From a virus, in the IMG/VR virus record IMGVR_UViG_3300009183_000187, positions 1 to 38,380 of that record: a DNA stretch of 38,380 nucleotides. One strand, 5' to 3'. Positions 35,101 to 38,380 of this stretch are shown here, piece after piece (the first letter of the stretch is position 1; each line of letters begins with the position of its first letter). Position numbers and translations under genes: made by a program. The notes under the pieces are model-generated. The model searched no databases and had not been told where the DNA came from. It saw only the letters and a program-made list of their open reading frames with translations.

Positions 35101-36879
35101 CTATAATAAATTAAATTTTCCCAAAAACTCTTCAACATCTTTTGGCATTTGCATATTACGTCTATCTTCTCTTTCTTGAAACTCCTGCCTATTTCTTTCT
35201 TTTGCAGCACTGCCCCAAGTATGTACATCAATTTCTAAGTTTAAATCTTTTTGTGTATGTGCAATTGCTCCATAGACTGCACCACAAACAGCATCTGCTA
35301 AATCTTTAGATGATTTACGTGGGTGATCTACTCTGTTACCTTTCATAATCTTTAACTCAGAAAGTTCTTGAAGTAATAAATCAATCTGTGGCATTGCAAT
35401 TCTTTCTTCATAAACCATCATTGCTAAATCTTCATAATGTTTTTTAGCAACTGAGACTGTATCTGTATTTATTCCAACAGCCTTAAGTTCATTTTGAATA
35501 TCAAATGATTGCCATCTATCAAAAGATACAATGCCAATGTTAAATCCTTGCCTTCTTAGATTAATGATCCATTGTTTTACTTCAGATAAGTTTACTGGCC
35601 CCTCAATTTTTGGCTCCCACCATGCAACGGCATCTACAACAACAACTGGTGCAACCTGTTCATAGTCTTTAATAACTTGAATGTTAACCCATTTGTCAAC
35701 GTGTGCAATAGCAACAGCACACTTATCATGCTTCTGTGCAAGGTCTGCGTGTATATAATATGTTTTGTCTGGGTCTGGTTTAAAAGATTCATCAAACCTT
35801 CTATTAGAATCTAGTGGGTTTCTTAATGTCATACACTTAACTAACTTATCTTTTTGTTTAAAAAATGCATCTGATGAAAATGTTGGGATACATGCAAAGC
35901 GCATCATTGCATCACCTAAGTCTGTATAAAATGCATGTTTAAAATCTTCAATACTTCTTGTTGGGTTTACTTCCCATGTTGGTCTTTTTAATGCTAAGAT
36001 TCCAGGAAACTTATATGAAATAATATAATCTTCATCCCAGGAAATTTCAAATGAATTGTCTGGTGTGTCTCCTAGTTCTGGATTTAAAATAAACTTGTGG
36101 GTTTTTTCAACAACTTCTTTTTCAGCAATTACGCTATCATATTTTTCTGATATAAAGTCTCCTGGATATCTTGGAAAAGAAAGCAATACAACCTTGCCAA
36201 GATCTGGAAAACGAGAGTCTACAGAACCACGAAAGGCTTTATAAATGTTTTCTGCAGTCTTTCCTTGTTCATTGCCAGTTCCAACCTCAGAAGCAAATCC
36301 AGAAATTTCATCAAGTACAGCAAGTAATAAGTTTAAACCTTCATGCGACTCTCTTTCTGAGTGTCCAGAGTAAACAGTTATTGATTGATCAAATTCAATA
36401 GAGTCTGCTTTTGCATTATACTTTCCTGCAAACCAAGGAGATTTTTCAATCTTATTTTTAAACCCTTTAAAAAAAACGTTTTTTGCCTGCTGAGCATTTA
36501 TAGCAACGTTAATAAGATCTATTGCGTCTCCGCTTGGTTTTCCGAAGTATCTTGCGGGGTCTTTAAGACATAGTAACTTATAAACAATATAGGCACAAGC
36601 CACAGTCGAAGTAAAGTCCTTGCCACTACCCTTCCCAAGTTGTAGAATAATTTCGTTTTTAGTAAATTTGTCATAATATTTTTTACCTTCCACTGTTCCC
36701 ATTATTTTTTCTAAATCTTCTTGCTTGTATATTTGACTCATTGCTTCAACAATTTCATATTGTATTTTTGATAATGGTGGTTGACCTAAATAATTTGGAG
36801 ATTCAATAAATGTTTTTGCATCTACTGGCACCTCTAAAAAACTATTATCTTCAAGTACTTCTAGAAACTCATTGAACAT
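35101..36879 (-). CDS. terL: Terminase large subunit
   Basis: 592 residues from ATG 36879 (TTG nine bases upstream is in frame). ATPase: Walker A G-K-G-S-G-K-D (82-88) and Walker B L-L-A-V-L-D-E (185-191). The C-terminal RNase-H-like nuclease has I-H-A-D-L-A-Q-K-H-D and K-D-L-A-D-A-V-C-G-A. It cuts concatemeric DNA and pumps it into the procapsid. It overlaps the small subunit gene by 11 bases. Walker A carries an uncommon G-K-G-S-G-K form. Confidence 0.95.
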   Translation of the reverse strand: MFNEFLEVLEDNSFLEVPVDAKTFIESPNYLGQPPLSKIQYEIVEAMSQIYKQEDLEKIMGTVEGKKYYDKFTKNEIILQLGKGSGKDFTSTVACAYIVYKLLCLKDPARYFGKPSGDAIDLINVAINAQQAKNVFFKGFKNKIEKSPWFAGKYNAKADSIEFDQSITVYSGHSERESHEGLNLLLAVLDEISGFASEVGTGNEQGKTAENIYKAFRGSVDSRFPDLGKVVLLSFPRYPGDFISEKYDSVIAEKEVVEKTHKFILNPELGDTPDNSFEISWDEDYIISYKFPGILALKRPTWEVNPTRSIEDFKHAFYTDLGDAMMRFACIPTFSSDAFFKQKDKLVKCMTLRNPLDSNRRFDESFKPDPDKTYYIHADLAQKHDKCAVAIAHVDKWVNIQVIKDYEQVAPVVVVDAVAWWEPKIEGPVNLSEVKQWIINLRRQGFNIGIVSFDRWQSFDIQNELKAVGINTDTVSVAKKHYEDLAMMVYEERIAMPQIDLLLQELSELKIMKGNRVDHPRKSSKDLADAVCGAVYGAIAHTQKDLNLEIDVHTWGSAAKERNRQEFQEREDRRNMQMPKDVEEFLGKFNLL

Positions 36880-37405
36880 CGTGGACAATTGTTATTACCT
36901 CATTATCTTTAGCAATAGATGACAACCTTTTCATAATTTCATCTCTTACTTGTGGGTACTCAGAAGCAATATCACGTAGTATGCCAATCAACACTTCTTG
37001 TTTTTGTTCAACCTCTAGGATCTCTTCTGCTAGTTCTTTATTTTCTAACAGCCCTGCCTTTTGTAGCATATCAATTCTTTTAGATTCAATATCTAATACC
37101 AATTTAATTGCATTAGTCTTTGCTCCAAGATTATTGTTTAATCCAGCCTCATCAATAACTTCGTAGGCTTTAGAAATTAACTTACCGTAATGCTGATCCG
37201 CTGCTGCTAGTGCTTCTTTAGCCCTGCCTCGAATAGCATCGTTGGCAGAAGCCATAACCTTCCACTCATTTATAAGTGCAACAACTCTAACTCTAGGCAT
37301 ACTTAAATCTTTTGAAATCTTGGTTGGGTCGCTACCCTTTAAATATTCTTCTACTACTTTATTTATTTGATCTAAATGTTCAATAAGTTCTACTTCAGTT
37401 GACAT
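36869..37405 (-). CDS. terS: Terminase small subunit
   Basis: 178 residues. N-terminal HTH-like segment D-P-T-K-I-S-K-D-L-S-M-P-R-V-R-V-V-A-L-I, then a long helical oligomerisation region. The position directly before the large subunit, with overlap, supports the assignment. It recognises the packaging site. Sequence similarity alone is modest. Confidence 0.8.
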   Translation of the reverse strand: MSTEVELIEHLDQINKVVEEYLKGSDPTKISKDLSMPRVRVVALINEWKVMASANDAIRGRAKEALAAADQHYGKLISKAYEVIDEAGLNNNLGAKTNAIKLVLDIESKRIDMLQKAGLLENKELAEEILEVEQKQEVLIGILRDIASEYPQVRDEIMKRLSSIAKDNEVITIVHDVQ

Positions 37406-37673
37406 TTTTTCTCCTTTTGGGAATACGTTTAATTCTATCTATGTCAAACGATCTTATTGCTTTTGCTATACTCTTTTCATACTGAATGCAGTCAACCCAT
37501 TTTAAACCATTGTCATTGTTCTGAGTAAGACTCATAAATTTAAAAATAGAACCATGCTCACCTTTAATTTTAATAATGTCTCCACGTTCAATAATTCCAC
37601 CCACTACTGGCATTATTGGAATTTTAGTATACTTTTCATCATCAAAAATTTCAATTTTTTTCTTTTTACTCAT
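37395..37673 (-). CDS. Small basic hypothetical protein
   Basis: 92 residues from ATG 37673, overlapping the DUF3310 gene's end; the frame is open to 37685. Starts with S-K-K-K-K and ends with K-R-R-K. Middle part G-D-I-I-K-I-K-G-E-H-G-S suggests a small SH3-like barrel. Overlaps the small terminase start by 11 bases. Possibly nucleic-acid-binding. Confidence 0.65.
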   Translation of the reverse strand: MSKKKKIEIFDDEKYTKIPIMPVVGGIIERGDIIKIKGEHGSIFKFMSLTQNNDNGLKWVDCIQYEKSIAKAIRSFDIDRIKRIPKRRKNVN

Positions 37674-37905
37674 AGGTTTTTTCAATCCTGTTTATTTCGT
37701 CTTGAATATAAAAAATTGCTTTTTTTAAATCTTCAACATGTTTGTCTTCGTTTTTTAATCCTGCTCTCCAAAGATATTTAATAGCATTACCTATATTAAA
37801 ATTTCTATGTCTGGTTATTTCTAGACACTCAACACCAGACGGGTCACTAGTATAATGTTCTGGATGGCTAACTTGATCAACCGTAATTTTTAAATGATCG
37901 CTCAT
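37666..37905 (-). CDS. DUF3310 protein
   Basis: 79 residues. H-P-E-H-Y, G-V-E-C-L-E-I, F-N-I-G-N-A-I-K-Y-L-W-R-A-G-L-K and D-L-K-K-A-I-F-Y-I are the full DUF3310 pattern, widespread in phages and sometimes called nucleotide kinase-like without proof. Coupled to its neighbours by overlaps on both sides. Confidence 0.9.
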   Translation of the reverse strand: MSDHLKITVDQVSHPEHYTSDPSGVECLEITRHRNFNIGNAIKYLWRAGLKNEDKHVEDLKKAIFYIQDEINRIEKTYE

Positions 37906-38057
37906 CGCTTAGACTTCCTCAATCCAAATTTTGCAAGGTAAACGTAAACAGTCTCTATTGTACATCCACACTCCTTAGCAATCTCCTCTGGAGTCTTTTT
38001 ATCCATAACATATCGTTTACGCATAAAGACTTCTGATGTATACAGTTTAGCAGCCAT
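37902..38057 (-). CDS. Short HTH DNA-binding protein
   Basis: 51 residues from ATG 38057 (the open frame to 38144 overlaps the upstream gene). R-K-R-Y-V-M-D-K-K-T-P-E-E-I-A-K-E-C-G-C-T-I-E-T-V form a helix-turn-helix of the resolvase/sigma type found at the N-terminus of HNH and regulatory proteins. It may act as a small repressor or packaging-site helper. Confidence 0.75.
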   Translation of the reverse strand: MAAKLYTSEVFMRKRYVMDKKTPEEIAKECGCTIETVYVYLAKFGLRKSKR

Positions 38058-38061
38058 ATCG

Positions 38062-38380
38062 TTATTTGTCAACTTCTGTCTCAAGGATATCATAGTTGTA
38101 TGCGTTTGAGTCTTCAAGCGTCCACTTATCATAACTTTCAACATCCCATTTATTTGTATTAATAAGTCTTTGTATTACTAGATCTTTTTTTGTTACAAAG
38201 GATGGTTCTTTTAACCTTACCCTGTTATTTGGCTGTATTGCAAAGTTTCCATCGTCCCTTTGAATTACATGCCCACACTTGTGCTGTCCTGGATTTTCAG
38301 AGTATCCATCATCAAGTATGTTACTTTCTGGACTATGCCAATCAAGTGTAAATAAATATTTTCCAGGAACATTTGTTTTA
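38062..38380 (-). CDS. Hypothetical phage protein, start outside window
   Basis: About 105 C-terminal residues, TAA at 38064-38062, open to the window edge. Contains C-G-H-V-I-Q-R-D-D-G-N-F-A-I-Q-P-N-N-R and D-W-H-S-P. A similar unknown protein is seen in actinophages near terminase, in my recollection. Four bases separate its stop from the HTH gene start. Confidence 0.7.
   Translation of the reverse strand, partial: KTNVPGKYLFTLDWHSPESNILDDGYSENPGQHKCGHVIQRDDGNFAIQPNNRVRLKEPSFVTKKDLVIQRLINTNKWDVESYDKWTLEDSNAYNYDILETEVDK

Noticed and set aside
1-38380. CRISPR array or insertion sequence
   Set aside because: No regularly spaced 20-40 base repeats with spacers and no transposase gene were seen; the repeats near 2.8-3.2 kb are too short and irregular.

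Overview
The window looks like about 38 kb of a tailed double-stranded DNA phage that infects a low-GC actinobacterium. The phage evidence is a large and a small terminase subunit, a DUF3310 protein, a CHAP endolysin, holin-like membrane proteins, one lone tRNA, and many tiny, tightly overlapping genes. The actinobacterial evidence is a WhiB-type Fe-S regulator, a DUF7455-type zinc protein, an MSMEG_6728-like glycosylase and frequent leaderless starts. The AT-rich composition and two large secreted surface-type proteins would fit freshwater Actinobacteria, but that host is an inference. I recognise no portal, capsid or tail genes, so this is part of a larger genome.

Layout. 1-7974 (+): about 25 mostly tiny genes, with a methyltransferase, a Dps-like ferritin, a thioredoxin and an SGNH-like protein. 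At 2747-3253 lies a gene-free, repeat-rich stretch with three perfect DnaA boxes, a candidate replication origin. 7964-10256 (-): a NodU/CmcH-type carbamoyltransferase and a second SGNH-like protein. 10377-11383 (-): two phage proteins that share a C-terminal W-D/Q-G-S-x-F tag. 11438-16632 (+): a six-gene sugar operon (three GT-B-type and one GT-A-like glycosyltransferases, an epimerase, an FkbM methyltransferase), faced at 16616-17305 (-) by a Stealth-like transferase. Closely packed divergent promoters flank both ends of this block. 17696-23416 (-): holin-like protein, WhiB, zinc proteins, a secreted HNH nuclease, the endolysin and small unknowns. 20850-29075 (-): five proteins with 2-oxoglutarate/Fe(II)-oxygenase signatures, a GlcNAc-transferase-like protein, tRNA-Thr and an HslV-like peptidase. 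29149-35018 (-): two small membrane proteins, a PA14/FN3/coiled-coil secreted protein that appears to start at CTG, Hsp20, and an 859-residue secreted surface protein. 35101-38380 (-): terminase large and small subunits, a basic protein, DUF3310, a short HTH protein and a partial gene.

How it may work together. At least 14 genes look like sugar- or protein-modifying enzymes: glycosyltransferases, epimerase, carbamoyltransferase, methyltransferases and hydroxylase-like oxygenases. The simplest reading is an elaborate decoration system for virion proteins or host surface glycans. Five oxygenases around a GT60-like transferase suggest hydroxylation followed by glycosylation. Two signals recur across the window. 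One is an extended -10 promoter TGnTAnnnT exactly six bases before an ATG, which predicts transcripts beginning at the start codon (ten cases, both strands). The other is non-standard starts: a probable CTG start at 31723 and a possible ATT start at 10256.
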